Below are positions 23,529-33,087 of a stretch of DNA of 64,000 bases, one piece after another (position 1 is the stretch's first letter; each line of letters opens with the position of its first letter). A program made the translations under genes and the position numbers. Below the pieces are notes generated by a model that worked only from the letters and a program-made list of their open reading frames with translations, was not told the DNA's origin and ran no database searches. This DNA is from Bacteroidales bacterium (GTDB taxonomy: Bacteria > Bacteroidota > Bacteroidia > Bacteroidales > Paludibacteraceae): NCBI GenBank assembly GCA_015061165.1, contig SUXC01000011.1, positions 1 through 64,000 of the forward strand, given 5' to 3'.

Positions 23529-23559
23529 CAAAGGTACTACAAATTTCTGATATGACCAA
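23529..23559 (-). promoter_or_regulatory. Promoter reading through the tandem elements into tRNA-Met
   Basis: Minus strand TACCTTTG (23529-23536), 20-bp spacer, TTG (23557-23559). Transcription from about 23522 would cross all three two-hairpin copies before reaching the tRNA at 23137, a leader of about 385 nt. Confidence 0.7.
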
Positions 23560-23601
23560 ACTTTTTGGCGCTTTTTTTGAAAAAAATGTAAAAATAACCT
23601 A

Positions 23602-26313
23602 TTATTGCGCCCATTCAAGGTATTCTTCCAACGTGAAATGCTTGCCAATAAGGTCAAAATTGGAGTGCGTGATACATACACACATAGCACCATTATCCTT
23701 CAACACCTGCATCAAATCCGCGTTCTTCTCAATCATCTTCTCATACCATATCGCCTCACTCATATTAGCAAATCCCGATACCTGCAATGCCGATTGACCC
23801 GTCGTGAACATAGGTATCTGCTTGAGGTCGAAATCCTTAATCATAAACTGCGAGAAGTTGAATAACGCCACCTCATACAATATCGTATTTAACTGCTTTT
23901 CATCGCGTGGCAACACAAGCAAAACATACGACGCCTCATCCGTAGCAGGGCTGAAAGAAACCACTGTATCCTGTTGCTCCTCAGCAACCGCAGGCAACGT
24001 TTCGCGTCTTTCCTGTAAAGAAGCCATCTCTCCGCCTTGTTGGCTCTCTGCCCCTTGTCCCATAAGTGCCAACATATCCTTAGCCATAGCCGCCAACTCA
24101 TTATCCGGATAACGGCTGACCATATCGCGCAACTCGCCAATAAACGCCTCTTGACCATTAGTCTTAGCCACCGATATAGCATTAAGGAAAAGGAAACGCG
24201 GCATCAATGGAGAAAGAGGATAGGTGTCCTCAACATACTGTTTGTTGGTTTTTACCGTGTTGTATTGGCTCTGTCGATACGCATTGTAGGTGGATTCATA
24301 TATAGAATCTTGCTCGATAGCCATACGGCGCAGGCGGTCGAAATAATCAGGTTGCGAAACGATATATGCCTCTTGCGACTCGGGGAACAAGCGCAGAATA
24401 TCGGCCTTGTACTGCTCTGCGACAGCAGGTTGATTATTCCTAAGCGCGGTGAGATATTGCATATAATACAAGTCCTTCAAGCGTGGGTCGTTAGGGAAAC
24501 GACGACAGAACTCGTGGAAAGTATCATCGCTCAAGGCTTGGTCCTCTACCTCATCGCGATAGATATACACCATATTATACAAAGCATTGGCAATCTGCTC
24601 GTTGGAGCGCGCGAAGTCAGCCTCCGTCTTAGGTATCTGCTGGAGGTAGAACTCGGGTTTATGGTTGTCGGTTTCGACAGGTACCACCGTTGCAGCAGAG
24701 TCGGCAGGAATAGAATCGTTGGTAGATTCGCTGTCTGCCATATCCGTCTCATCCATATACGAACTGGTAGCCGCCTTGCTGATACGGCGCCAGTTGTCCT
24801 CGAGCGTGCGGTTGCCCCATTGCTGACGGAAGGTCTGCTGTCCTGAACGCATGAGTTGAGGGTTGTAGAAATACCATTCTCCACTGCCTGCGCCACCCAA
24901 CATATTGCTCGTATTCACGCTACGAGGGCCGCTATTATTCATAGCCTCGCGCTCCGCCTGCGCTGCGCGCTCTGCCTCCTCCTCTTCAGCCTTGATGAGG
25001 TCGGCAATGATTTTCTCAACGACCTTGAGTTGCTCCGCCTCGCTGAGCGTAGCAAGGCGTTGGAGCGAGTCTTGCAACTGTACCGTAGAAGCCTCTACGA
25101 CCAAAGCATCAAGGGTCTCGGAACGGCGTTGGATACGCTTATAGTCATCGTGCTGCACGGAGAGTATCTGGGTGGCCTCCTTATAGCAAGGACTGGCCTT
25201 CGTATAATTGCGTTGTTGGTAGTAGATATCACCCGCAGTAATAAGCACCGCCGCTTTGTTGGCACCGTTCTTGGTACTGCTCTCGATACCTTTGGCATAA
25301 TATTCCAAAGCGTTGGCGGTATCCTTTTTCGCAAGGAATATGTCGCCCAAAGTGCCATAAATCTGGTCCAGGCGGTCTTTGTTCTTATCCTGCTTAGCCA
25401 TCTTGGTGAGGAGTTTGACCGCCGTAGCCGTATTGTCGGCAAGTTGAGCCAATTGCAATCGGGTATTGAAATCCATCTCGCTATCGGGTTGCATTTTGAG
25501 CACTTTCTCGTAGGCATAGCGAGCCGAAGAATGGTCGTTTTGCAGTTGGTAGAGTTGTCCTAACACATATTGAAAACGAGGACGATAGCCATTGCGCGAT
25601 TCGTTAGGAAGGGCAATTTTGATGAAGGGGATTGCCTCTTTGTAGCGGTCGGTCTTCATGAGAATATCCGCCGACACAGCCGCATAGAGAGGTGCGTTGT
25701 TGCGCGACAAGTCTTCCTCTTGCACCTTGGATAGCACATCTTCCGCCTCGTAGAGCCATCCCATCTCGGCATAGGCGCGTGCAGCCCAAAGTTGGCACTG
25801 AGCAACCATATCCTTGTCATAGGCATAATGGCGTGCGATATGATTGAAGGTGCTGATACTACCCAAGAAATCGCCTTTGTGGAACTCGGCTTGCGCCAAG
25901 AGCAACCACGCATTGCCCATTTGGTTGTTGAACTCCTCTTGCTCTAACCATGCTTTGTATTTAGGGTCGTTGCGGCGTTTTTGGTGATTGATTTTCTTGG
26001 GTTTGGTCTTGATACTATGCAGTTTGATACACTTGCGGCATTTCTCAATGGTTCGGTCCATTTGCGAAGCAGCCGCCTGTGCAGCCTCGTGATTGGAAAC
26101 AGGATACAGCGGAAGGATGGCCGAATAGTCATCCTCGTGCGCCTCGCTGATGGCTTCTAAGCCCTCATCAAAAGCAATCTGACCATTATAGTGAATGTTG
26201 TACTTGGTCTTCATTTGATGAAAACTTCTGCTTGCCCAAGTGTTTTTCTGCGTGGAGCAACTTGCCAATGTCAGCAGGGCAAGGCACCACATTATATAGA
26301 TTTTGCTTTTCAT
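23602..26313 (-). CDS. porW: SprE/PorW-like TPR lipoprotein (type IX secretion associated)
   Basis: 903 aa. Lipobox LTLASC with Cys19, then SRSFHQMKTKYNIHYNGQIAF, the N-terminal signature I associate with the SprE/PorW family. Many TPR-like helix pairs follow (about 130-430; for example YVLGQLYQLQNDHSSARYAYEKVLK), an acidic Glu/Ala-rich segment (about 435-460), a low-complexity part with DSESTNDSIPADSAA, more TPRs and a small C-terminal alpha/beta domain (VLLVLPRDEKQLNTILYEV). PorW/SprE proteins are needed for type IX secretion in Porphyromonas and Flavobacterium; homologues also occur where the system is reduced. No other T9SS core gene is in the window. Confidence 0.8.
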   Translation of the reverse strand: MKSKIYIMWCLALLTLASCSTQKNTWASRSFHQMKTKYNIHYNGQIAFDEGLEAISEAHEDDYSAILPLYPVSNHEAAQAAASQMDRTIEKCRKCIKLHSIKTKPKKINHQKRRNDPKYKAWLEQEEFNNQMGNAWLLLAQAEFHKGDFLGSISTFNHIARHYAYDKDMVAQCQLWAARAYAEMGWLYEAEDVLSKVQEEDLSRNNAPLYAAVSADILMKTDRYKEAIPFIKIALPNESRNGYRPRFQYVLGQLYQLQNDHSSARYAYEKVLKMQPDSEMDFNTRLQLAQLADNTATAVKLLTKMAKQDKNKDRLDQIYGTLGDIFLAKKDTANALEYYAKGIESSTKNGANKAAVLITAGDIYYQQRNYTKASPCYKEATQILSVQHDDYKRIQRRSETLDALVVEASTVQLQDSLQRLATLSEAEQLKVVEKIIADLIKAEEEEAERAAQAEREAMNNSGPRSVNTSNMLGGAGSGEWYFYNPQLMRSGQQTFRQQWGNRTLEDNWRRISKAATSSYMDETDMADSESTNDSIPADSAATVVPVETDNHKPEFYLQQIPKTEADFARSNEQIANALYNMVYIYRDEVEDQALSDDTFHEFCRRFPNDPRLKDLYYMQYLTALRNNQPAVAEQYKADILRLFPESQEAYIVSQPDYFDRLRRMAIEQDSIYESTYNAYRQSQYNTVKTNKQYVEDTYPLSPLMPRFLFLNAISVAKTNGQEAFIGELRDMVSRYPDNELAAMAKDMLALMGQGAESQQGGEMASLQERRETLPAVAEEQQDTVVSFSPATDEASYVLLVLPRDEKQLNTILYEVALFNFSQFMIKDFDLKQIPMFTTGQSALQVSGFANMSEAIWYEKMIEKNADLMQVLKDNGAMCVCITHSNFDLIGKHFTLEEYLEWAQ

Positions 26314-26337
26314 CCTTATGCCTTATAAAAATTGTCC

Positions 26338-27036
26338 CTATTTCAATCCTTTAATATGGCTGGGTGCAGCCACAAATTCTTTCAAATAAAATGGTTCGTA
26401 GTATGCCATTTGCTTGACATCCAATGAGTTGGGTTGCATCTCTGCCAATAGTCCCATACATTGGGCTTGTGGCACGACGTTATCCACAAAATGGGCATTG
26501 GGGTGCGTGATGACCGATTGACATTTGGCTGCTCCATTGCCAAAGAAATAGACAGGCTGCTGAGCCAAAGTCTGGGCAAAAGCATCCGCATCAATAATCA
26601 TGGCTTGCACCTCGCTGATAGTGGATAATTGGGTTCCCTGCTGCTGGTATAACGCAGTATAGACCTCCATTCGGCGCGCATCTAACATGGGACACAACAG
26701 CTCATTGTCGGGCAGCACGCCCGATGGAACGGAAGCACAAAGCACCTGCAACGTATCAACAGGAATAAGAGGGATATTCAATCCATAGCATATTCCTTTG
26801 GCCGTACTGGCTCCGATACGCAATCCCGTATAACTACCTGGACCTTGCGACAAGGCTACAGCATCCAAATGCCAATCATTGACATTCGCCTCGTGAAGCA
26901 ATTGCTGAATAAACACAGGCAACTGGCTGGCGTGATTAGCATTAGCAAGCTGCTCTACGGATGCAACAGGTTTACCATCGATAGTGATGGCCGCCGAACA
27001 GCAAGTAGTGGATGTTTCGATGTTTAAAATGGTCAT
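26338..27036 (-). CDS. tsaB: tRNA threonylcarbamoyladenosine biosynthesis protein TsaB
   Basis: 232 aa, ASKHA fold. Seen: N-terminal ILNIETSTTCCSAAI, SQGPGSYTGLRIGASTAKGI (the family signature) and LDARRMEVYTALY. TsaB partners TsaD and TsaE in making t6A37 of tRNAs that read ANN codons, including the CAT-anticodon and GTT-anticodon tRNAs encoded here. A TACCTTTG box at 27066-27073 (minus strand) upstream suggests its own promoter. Confidence 0.95.
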   Translation of the reverse strand: MTILNIETSTTCCSAAITIDGKPVASVEQLANANHASQLPVFIQQLLHEANVNDWHLDAVALSQGPGSYTGLRIGASTAKGICYGLNIPLIPVDTLQVLCASVPSGVLPDNELLCPMLDARRMEVYTALYQQQGTQLSTISEVQAMIIDADAFAQTLAQQPVYFFGNGAAKCQSVITHPNAHFVDNVVPQAQCMGLLAEMQPNSLDVKQMAYYEPFYLKEFVAAPSHIKGLK

Positions 27037-27108
27037 AAATCGCAGGGTTCACACAAATGACGTTGCAAAGGTACAACAATTTTTGCATATTTGAAAATAA
27101 AAAGCGAA

Positions 27109-28179
27109 TTATATCAACTTTTCTGCAATTTGTACCGCATTGAGCGCTGCTCCTTTGCGGATTTGGTCGCCTACGCACCAAAATGCGATACCCTTCTCGT
27201 TGGCTATGTCACGACGTATACGACCAACATAGACATCATCCGTACCACTGAGGTAAAGCGGCATAGGGTAGGGGAGTTTTGAATTTTGAATTTTGAATTT
27301 TGAATTATCTTCCTTATCCGTATCCATGAATGATTTACCTAAGTTATTTGGATTGTCTATGACCTGTACGCCTTGGGCGTTGGCAAGGGCTTGGCGGACT
27401 TGGTCGGGTGTGAGCGGCTGTTCGGTTTCAAGCCAAATAGCCTCGGAGTGCGCGCGCAGCGATGGCACACGGACACAAGTGGCAGACACTGCAATATCGG
27501 AGTGCATGATCTTGCGCGTCTCGTGGTACATCTTCAGTTCCTCCTTGGTATAGTCATCGTCTGCGAAGACATCGATTTGCGGAATGAGGTTATATGCCAA
27601 TTGATAAGCGAACTTATGGTGCTGTATCTCCTCACCATTGAGGGCTTGACGGTATTGCTCCTCGAGTTCAGCCATCGCACTGGCACCTGCTCCAGATGCC
27701 GATTGATAGGAAGAAACATGGACACGGCGAATATGAGAAAGTTCCTCAATGGCTTTGAGGCATACCGCCATGATGATTGTAGTACAGTTAGGATTGGCAA
27801 TAATACGTTTGCCATCCGCCTTGAGCGCCAAAGCAATGTCCTCGGGGTTAATCTCAGGAACAATCAGAGGTACGTTGTCGTCCATACGGAAAGCCGATGA
27901 GTTGTCAATCATAATCGCCCCATGACGGGTGATGTCCTCGGCATATTCCTTAGAAACAGATCCGCCCGCAGACACAAAAGCAATGTCAATGCCCTGGAAG
28001 AGGTCGCCGTGTTGCAGGAGTTCTACGGTATATTCTTTTCCGCAGAACATATATTTGGAGCCTGCACTACGTGTAGAACCGAAAAGTCGAAGATTGGAAA
28101 CTGGGAACTGGCGCTCAGCCAAAATACGAAGTAATTCTTGTCCGACAGCGCCCGAAGCGCCCACGATAGCTATGTTCAT
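27109..28179 (-). CDS. asd: Aspartate-semialdehyde dehydrogenase
   Basis: 356 aa. Reduces aspartyl phosphate to the semialdehyde for Lys, diaminopimelate, Thr and Met synthesis. Seen: NADP-binding [16 protein letters not shown] with catalytic Cys132, SYQSASGAG, and [10 protein letters not shown] with the substrate Arg/His. About 20 residues longer than typical: residues 280-302 hold an insert containing [12 protein letters not shown], encoded by four tandem 'gaatttt' units at 27281-27306, in a loop just before the conserved [10 protein letters not shown]. The rest of the enzyme looks intact. Confidence 0.93.
   Translation of the reverse strand: MNIAIVGASGAVGQELLRILAERQFPVSNLRLFGSTRSAGSKYMFCGKEYTVELLQHGDLFQGIDIAFVSAGGSVSKEYAEDITRHGAIMIDNSSAFRMDDNVPLIVPEINPEDIALALKADGKRIIANPNCTTIIMAVCLKAIEELSHIRRVHVSSYQSASGAGASAMAELEEQYRQALNGEEIQHHKFAYQLAYNLIPQIDVFADDDYTKEELKMYHETRKIMHSDIAVSATCVRVPSLRAHSEAIWLETEQPLTPDQVRQALANAQGVQVIDNPNNLGKSFMDTDKEDNSKFKIQNSKLPYPMPLYLSGTDDVYVGRIRRDIANEKGIAFWCVGDQIRKGAALNAVQIAEKLI
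27279..27308. repeat. In-frame microrepeat inside asd
   Basis: Four tandem copies of the 7-mer TTTTGAA. They encode the K-F-K-I-Q-N-S-K segment of Asd. Confidence 0.85.
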
Positions 28180-28240
28180 AGTGCCGAATAGTATGGTTAT
28201 TGTGTGGTTATTGTATGGTTATTGTGTGGTGTAGATAGGG

Positions 28241-28276
28241 AAAATAAGGCTGCCAAGCAATGCTCAGCAGCCTTAT
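28241..28276 (-). terminator. Terminator downstream of the wHTH gene
   Basis: ATAAGGCTGC and GCAGCCTTAT (28246-28253 with 28267-28274) form a stem; on the minus strand it is followed by TTTTCC. Confidence 0.75.
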
Positions 28277-28281
28277 CGGAA

Positions 28282-28476
28282 TTAAAGCAGCGAGATAGTC
28301 AATTCTTCAGCTGCCTCGAAAGCAATCTTACCTTCGCGAGCCAACCAGCCCAAAGCGAGGTTCAAATCGTCGTTTTTCAGTTTTGTAGCTTTCTTCAAAG
28401 CCTTGAGAGTGAGAGCACCACCTTGTAATGCATTCCAGATCAAACCTGCGTTCTCACCAATTTTAGTTGTAATCAT
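28282..28476 (-). CDS. Small winged helix-turn-helix protein (DUF2582 type)
   Basis: 64 aa. The pattern IGENAGLIWNALQGGALTLK, then ALKKATKLKNDDLNLALGWL and AREGKIAF is the short winged-helix family found widely in Bacteroidota. Likely DNA or nucleic-acid binding by fold; targets unknown. A typical full-length member, not a fragment. Its own terminator follows, and a microrepeat (gttattg/gctattg units, 28531-28556) lies upstream between it and fabF. Confidence 0.85.
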   Translation of the reverse strand: MITTKIGENAGLIWNALQGGALTLKALKKATKLKNDDLNLALGWLAREGKIAFEAAEELTISLL

Positions 28477-28554
28477 AATACCTTAAAAAATAAAACAGTT
28501 AATATATAATGTGGCAAAGCCACGTTTTTTCGGTTATTGGTTATCGGCTATTGG

Positions 28555-29817
28555 CTATGGAGTGTTGGGGTTTTTGAAGAGCAGGCATGCGTTGTGGCCA
28601 CCGAAGCCAAAATTGTTGCTCATGGCGTAGTTGATTTCGCGTTGCTGTGCCTGATTGAAAGTGAAATTGATGTGATAGGCAAGATTGGGGTCCTCGTCGC
28701 CATCCTCGTGGTTGATGGTAGGCGTAACGATACCATGTTGCATAGAGAGCAAGGAGATAATCGCCTCTACTGCACCTGTACCTCCGAGCAAGTGTCCCGT
28801 CATAGACTTGGATGAGGTGAGGGAAAGTTGGTAAGCATGTTCGCCAAAAAGGTCTTGGATAGCCTTCACCTCGGCAATATCGCCAATAGGAGTGGAAGTG
28901 CCGTGCATATTGATATAATCCACCTGCTCGGGTGTGATATGCGCATCGTTGATAGCCAATAGCATGGCGTTCTTGGCACCCTTTCCATCTGGGTCGGAGG
29001 CAGTGAGGTGATAGGCATCAGCCGTCAGTCCGCAACCAACCACCTCAGCGTAGATATGTGCTCCGCGTGCTTTGGCATGTTCGTATTCCTCGAGAATGAG
29101 CGAGCCAGCACCTTCTCCGAGCACAAAACCATCGCGGGAAGCAGAGAAAGGACGGCACGCCGTTTGTGGCGAGTCGTTGCGCGTGGAGAGTGCATGCAAG
29201 GCATTGAATCCGCCAATGCCAGAACATTCGATGGCCGCTTCGCTGCCACCAGTAAGGATGACGTCTGCTAAGCCCATACGGATTTGGTAGTAAGCATTGG
29301 CAATAGCATGTGCGGATGAAGCACAAGCAGAAGTGGTGGCATAATTGACACCCGTGAAACCATAACGAATAGCCAACATGCCCGCAGCCATATTGGTGAT
29401 AATCATCGGAATGAAGAACGGACTATAGCGCGGTGTACCATCGCCTGCGCCAAAGCCACCGATATTCACATCCAATGTGTTGATTCCGCCCATTCCGCTG
29501 CCATAAATGACACCACAACGTAGGGCATCTTCGGATTGGATGCAGATGTGAGAGTCCTGAATGGCCTCTTCGGCAGACTTGATAGCATAATGGATATAAC
29601 GGTCGTAGCGTCGCAACTCCTTGGCATCCAACAAGGAAGACATGTCTAAGTCCTTGACCTCACAAGCAAACTGCGTCTTGAACTTGGAAGCATCAAAGTG
29701 GGTGATGCGGTTGGCACCACTATTGCCTTGAAGCAGATTTTGCCATGCAGTGGACACATCATTTCCCAATGGCGTGACCATGCCAATACCTGTGACAACA
29801 ACTCGCTTTTGTTCCAT
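28555..29817 (-). CDS. fabF: 3-oxoacyl-[ACP] synthase II
   Basis: 420 aa condensing enzyme of type II fatty-acid elongation. Seen: TSACASSAHA with the nucleophilic Cys, MHGTSTPIGD and FGFGGHNACL with the two active-site His residues, and the Lys in LTSSKSMTGH. It lies 72 bp downstream of acpP in the usual acpP-fabF order. The ATG is at 29817. Confidence 0.96.
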   Translation of the reverse strand: MEQKRVVVTGIGMVTPLGNDVSTAWQNLLQGNSGANRITHFDASKFKTQFACEVKDLDMSSLLDAKELRRYDRYIHYAIKSAEEAIQDSHICIQSEDALRCGVIYGSGMGGINTLDVNIGGFGAGDGTPRYSPFFIPMIITNMAAGMLAIRYGFTGVNYATTSACASSAHAIANAYYQIRMGLADVILTGGSEAAIECSGIGGFNALHALSTRNDSPQTACRPFSASRDGFVLGEGAGSLILEEYEHAKARGAHIYAEVVGCGLTADAYHLTASDPDGKGAKNAMLLAINDAHITPEQVDYINMHGTSTPIGDIAEVKAIQDLFGEHAYQLSLTSSKSMTGHLLGGTGAVEAIISLLSMQHGIVTPTINHEDGDEDPNLAYHINFTFNQAQQREINYAMSNNFGFGGHNACLLFKNPNTP

Positions 29818-29889
29818 ATACTATACACACCCAACGAGTTTGCGGAAATCCACAAACTCGTCATGATAATAGTCTAAAATCGAAATAAC

Positions 29890-30126
29890 TTACGCTTGAA
29901 GTTTCTCAATGTAATCAATAACGTCTTTTACACAGTTGATTTTTTGAGTATCCTCGTCTGGAATAGAAATACCAAACTCTTTCTCAAATTCCATAATCAA
30001 CTCAACTGTGTCAAGAGAGTCTGCATTGAGGTCTGCTGTGAAACTTGCCTCTGGAGTAACTTGTGATTCTTCAACGCCCAATTTATCAACGATAATTGCT
30101 TTTACTTTTGATTCAATTGCTGACAT
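29890..30126 (-). CDS. acpP: Acyl carrier protein
   Basis: 78 aa, acidic. The phosphopantetheine attachment motif is [12 protein letters not shown] with Ser39 or thereabouts. It carries the growing acyl chain for FabF and other fatty-acid enzymes. A possible promoter with TTACTTTG lies near 30199-30206 on the minus strand. Confidence 0.97.
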   Translation of the reverse strand: MSAIESKVKAIIVDKLGVEESQVTPEASFTADLNADSLDTVELIMEFEKEFGISIPDEDTQKINCVKDVIDYIEKLQA

Positions 30127-30252
30127 AATGACAATTTTTTTTATTATTAAATATACTATTTATTATTATTTTCTTTTGTTCATCTCACGAAATCGAGTGC
30201 AAAGTAACTACTTTTTTTTGGAATATGCAAATTTTCTGACAAAAATGTATAG

Positions 30253-31080
30253 TTATTTCTGCATTTTGAGCAATATTTTGCCCATTCTGGCCCCAGATTT
30301 GCCCATTTGAGCCAATAAAACGGTATCTCCGTCGAGATTTTCCACATAGTGGTTTGTGATGATTTTGTGGGTATGTCCCCCTACAATAACATCGATATAT
30401 TGGGTCTGCTGTGCAAGCTTTTCATCGGTGTCTGTTCCGAGGTGACTAAGGCAGATGATGAGATCGCAATGGTGCTTCGTTTTGAGTTCTGTGGCAGCCT
30501 TTTGTGCCGCAGCAAATGGCTCAATGTACTGTACAGGGGCGAAGTTCTTGGCAGCAATTAGGCCTTCGGGATTAACGCCTACACCTAATATACCTACGCG
30601 TACGCCCGCACGCGTGAGAACAGTATATGGTTTAACTATACCCTCGAGCGGTGTACCCGATACATTATAATTGGCAGAAACGACTGCAAACTGGGCATTT
30701 TTAAGTATTGTAGCCAACGTATCAACTCCGTTGTCAAACTCGTGATTGCCCAATGTAATGGCATCGTAGCCCATACGGTTCATAGCATCTATCTCCACCC
30801 GTCCATGATAGAAATTGAAGTAGGGTGTGCCCTGACAGAAATCACCTGCATCCACGAGAATGAGGTTAGGGTCGGCTGCCCTCTCCTGTTGGATGACACC
30901 CAATCTGCGCGCATAGCCCGCATGATTGCCATCACGCTTGCCCGCAGCAATAGGCTCGACTTGCGAATGTGTATCATTCGTGTGGAGGATAGTGAGGGTA
31001 TCTGCTTTTGGAGCACAAGCCATCAGCAGAAAGCTTGATAGGCAAACAAGGAAGATTTTAGAAGCGTCGTTGTATTTCAT
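30253..31080 (-). CDS. Lipoprotein metallophosphatase (5'-nucleotidase N-domain)
   Basis: 275 aa. Lipobox LLMACAPK. Calcineurin-like metal sites: HTNDTHSQ, DAGDFCQG, LGNHEFDNG and VVGGHTHK. The C-terminal substrate-specificity domain of UshA-type nucleotidases is missing; in Bacteroidota the two halves are often separate genes, but no partner is here. Predicted periplasmic, membrane-anchored phosphatase acting on nucleotides (inferred). The start overlaps the mutL end by 23 nt. Confidence 0.87.
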   Translation of the reverse strand: MKYNDASKIFLVCLSSFLLMACAPKADTLTILHTNDTHSQVEPIAAGKRDGNHAGYARRLGVIQQERAADPNLILVDAGDFCQGTPYFNFYHGRVEIDAMNRMGYDAITLGNHEFDNGVDTLATILKNAQFAVVSANYNVSGTPLEGIVKPYTVLTRAGVRVGILGVGVNPEGLIAAKNFAPVQYIEPFAAAQKAATELKTKHHCDLIICLSHLGTDTDEKLAQQTQYIDVIVGGHTHKIITNHYVENLDGDTVLLAQMGKSGARMGKILLKMQK

Positions 31081-32851
31081 CTGGAGTGAGGATTATGAAT
31101 ATAGTTTGACCATTGCTAAGATATTGTGCAGGGTGATTCAGGTGCAGTCGCGTGAGTAAATCGTGCATTTCTGCATCGCTGAGTGCTTTACCCATAGGTA
31201 TAGCCATCTTGTCAGCCAATGCAAGTGCCATGGCTTCGTGCCATTGTTGGGTGGCAGTGGAACCTGTGTCTTGCACCTGATGAATGACTTGCAAGAGTGT
31301 TTCGCAAGGATTGGTTTGCCCCAACTGCATAGGGATGGAGGTGATGGTATAGGCATTGGGAGAGAGTTGGTCTAAGCCAAAGCCTATGGAAGAGAGGTCG
31401 TCTTGCAAAGCCTGCAGCGTATGCAAGTCTTCGGGAGATAATTCGATAACTTCGGGGAAGAGGAGCTGCTGAGAAACACCTTTGTGCTGACTGAGTAGAG
31501 CAAGCATTTCCTTATACAGAATAGCCATATGTGCGCGGTGAGGATGTACCATCATCAGTCCCTGAGAGGAAGGAACGATAATGTACTTGCTTTGCCATTG
31601 CATTATGGGTATAGACTGATCTATAGCAGGGAAATGGAATAGTAGATGCTCTTCGGAAGAGGCAGGCGTATCTGCGATAGGTTGAGAATAGAGCTTCTCC
31701 CAATGTTGGGTTTGCGTTTTGTGTGGCGCAGACTGCTTGAAGGGATTGTAGGCAGGATTGACTTGCAGGCGCGGCATAGCAATAGGAGTCGCCTGCGGGG
31801 ATATCTGAGGAATCTCAATATGCGTTTCGGAAGTGAAATCCAATGAAGGAGTTATATTGAATTTGCCTAAAGCTTCGCGTACAGCAGCCAATAGAATCTG
31901 GAAGATAGCTTGCTCATCAGCAAATTTGATTTCGGTCTTGGTAGGGTGGATATTGACATCTATCGCATCAGGTTGGATGTCAAAATAGATGAAATAAGAC
32001 GGGTTATGGTCAGGGGATAATAGTCCAGAATAAGCGGTTGTGATAGCCTTGTGGAAATATGGATGGCGCATGTAACGACCATTGACAAAGAAGAACTGTT
32101 GGCTATTTTTGGTAGCCATCTCCGGTTTGCCAATAAAGCCATAGATATTAACCAATTCAGTATTTGCCTGGATATCGACAACTTGTGCAGTAAAAGGTTT
32201 AGATGTGTGTCCGAATATAGCTTCGATTCGCTGTTTGGTGCTGGATGAAGGCAATTCGGAGATTATCTCATCATTATTGACGAGCGTAAATTGTACCTGC
32301 GGATTGACCAATACAATGCGATGATATTCGGTGAGGATATTACGCATTTCTGTTTGGTCGGTCTTGAGAAATTTGCGTCTTGCAGGCACGTTGTAGAAAA
32401 GGTTTTTAACGCGTATATTGGTTCCAACGGGGCATTGTGTTACGTCTTGAGTAATGACCTTAGAACCTGCTATCTCAAGATGTGTGCCGACCTCATCTTC
32501 TGGTCGTCGGGTGTTCACCTCTACGTGTGCCACGGCGCATATACTGGCAAGTGCTTCGCCACGGAAACCCATAGTGCGCAACTGAAAGAGATCGGCAGCT
32601 TGGCTGATCTTGGATGTGGCATGGCGTTCAAAAGCCATACGTGCATCGGTAGGGCTCATACCCTTGCCGTTATCAATCACCTGCAAGAGTGTTCTACCAC
32701 CATCTTTTACCAGAATACGGATGTTGTTAGCACCTGCATCCAATGCGTTCTCTACCAGCTCTTTGAGGCAAGAGGCAGGTCGCTGAATCACCTCGCCAGC
32801 TGCGATCTGGTTGGCGACATTATCAGGCAAAAGATGAATGATATCACTCAT
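31058..32851 (-). CDS. mutL: DNA mismatch repair protein MutL
   Basis: 597 aa. N-terminal GHKL ATPase: IAAGEVIQRPASCLKELVEN, DNGKGM, TMGFRGEALASI and GTNIRVKNLFYNVPARRKFLK, all as in MutL. The linker (about 340-415) is Pro/Gln rich and the C-terminal dimer domain follows. In the region that carries DQHAxxExxxxE in endonuclease-type MutL, this protein has MVHPHRAHMAILY, so the endonuclease motif is not conserved. Overlaps the metallophosphatase by 23 nt and the small membrane protein by 4 nt. Confidence 0.95.
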   Translation of the reverse strand: MSDIIHLLPDNVANQIAAGEVIQRPASCLKELVENALDAGANNIRILVKDGGRTLLQVIDNGKGMSPTDARMAFERHATSKISQAADLFQLRTMGFRGEALASICAVAHVEVNTRRPEDEVGTHLEIAGSKVITQDVTQCPVGTNIRVKNLFYNVPARRKFLKTDQTEMRNILTEYHRIVLVNPQVQFTLVNNDEIISELPSSSTKQRIEAIFGHTSKPFTAQVVDIQANTELVNIYGFIGKPEMATKNSQQFFFVNGRYMRHPYFHKAITTAYSGLLSPDHNPSYFIYFDIQPDAIDVNIHPTKTEIKFADEQAIFQILLAAVREALGKFNITPSLDFTSETHIEIPQISPQATPIAMPRLQVNPAYNPFKQSAPHKTQTQHWEKLYSQPIADTPASSEEHLLFHFPAIDQSIPIMQWQSKYIIVPSSQGLMMVHPHRAHMAILYKEMLALLSQHKGVSQQLLFPEVIELSPEDLHTLQALQDDLSSIGFGLDQLSPNAYTITSIPMQLGQTNPCETLLQVIHQVQDTGSTATQQWHEAMALALADKMAIPMGKALSDAEMHDLLTRLHLNHPAQYLSNGQTIFIILTPDEIQRRF

Positions 32852-33087
32852 AATAGATAATAGAAAGCGAATAGTAATAACCCTAATAGCGCAATCCAGA
32901 AGATTAGCTTAGAAGCGCGCTTTGCAGGATCTTTGCGACGGTGCGTGTTGGCCTCGTGTGCTTCGCGAAATGACCCACGATGAAGACGCGCAAGTTTATC
33001 CTTGCGCGCCTCCTTTTCTTTATCGTAGTAAATGGGGCGATAGTCCCACTCACGTGGTTTGGGTACTTTTGGAAAAAGTATAGACAT
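32848..33087 (-). CDS. Small conserved protein with C-terminal membrane helix
   Basis: 79 aa. A basic, Arg/Lys-rich N-terminal 55 residues (PREWDYRPIYYDKEKEARK, RRKDPAKRASK) and one hydrophobic helix LIFWIALLGLLLFAFYYLL at the end. A tail-anchored layout with the basic part in the cytoplasm is inferred. I recognise the type from Bacteroidota mutL neighbourhoods but know no function. One-nucleotide overlap with the upstream gene and 4-nt overlap with mutL show translational coupling. Confidence 0.75.
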   Translation of the reverse strand: MSILFPKVPKPREWDYRPIYYDKEKEARKDKLARLHRGSFREAHEANTHRRKDPAKRASKLIFWIALLGLLLFAFYYLL

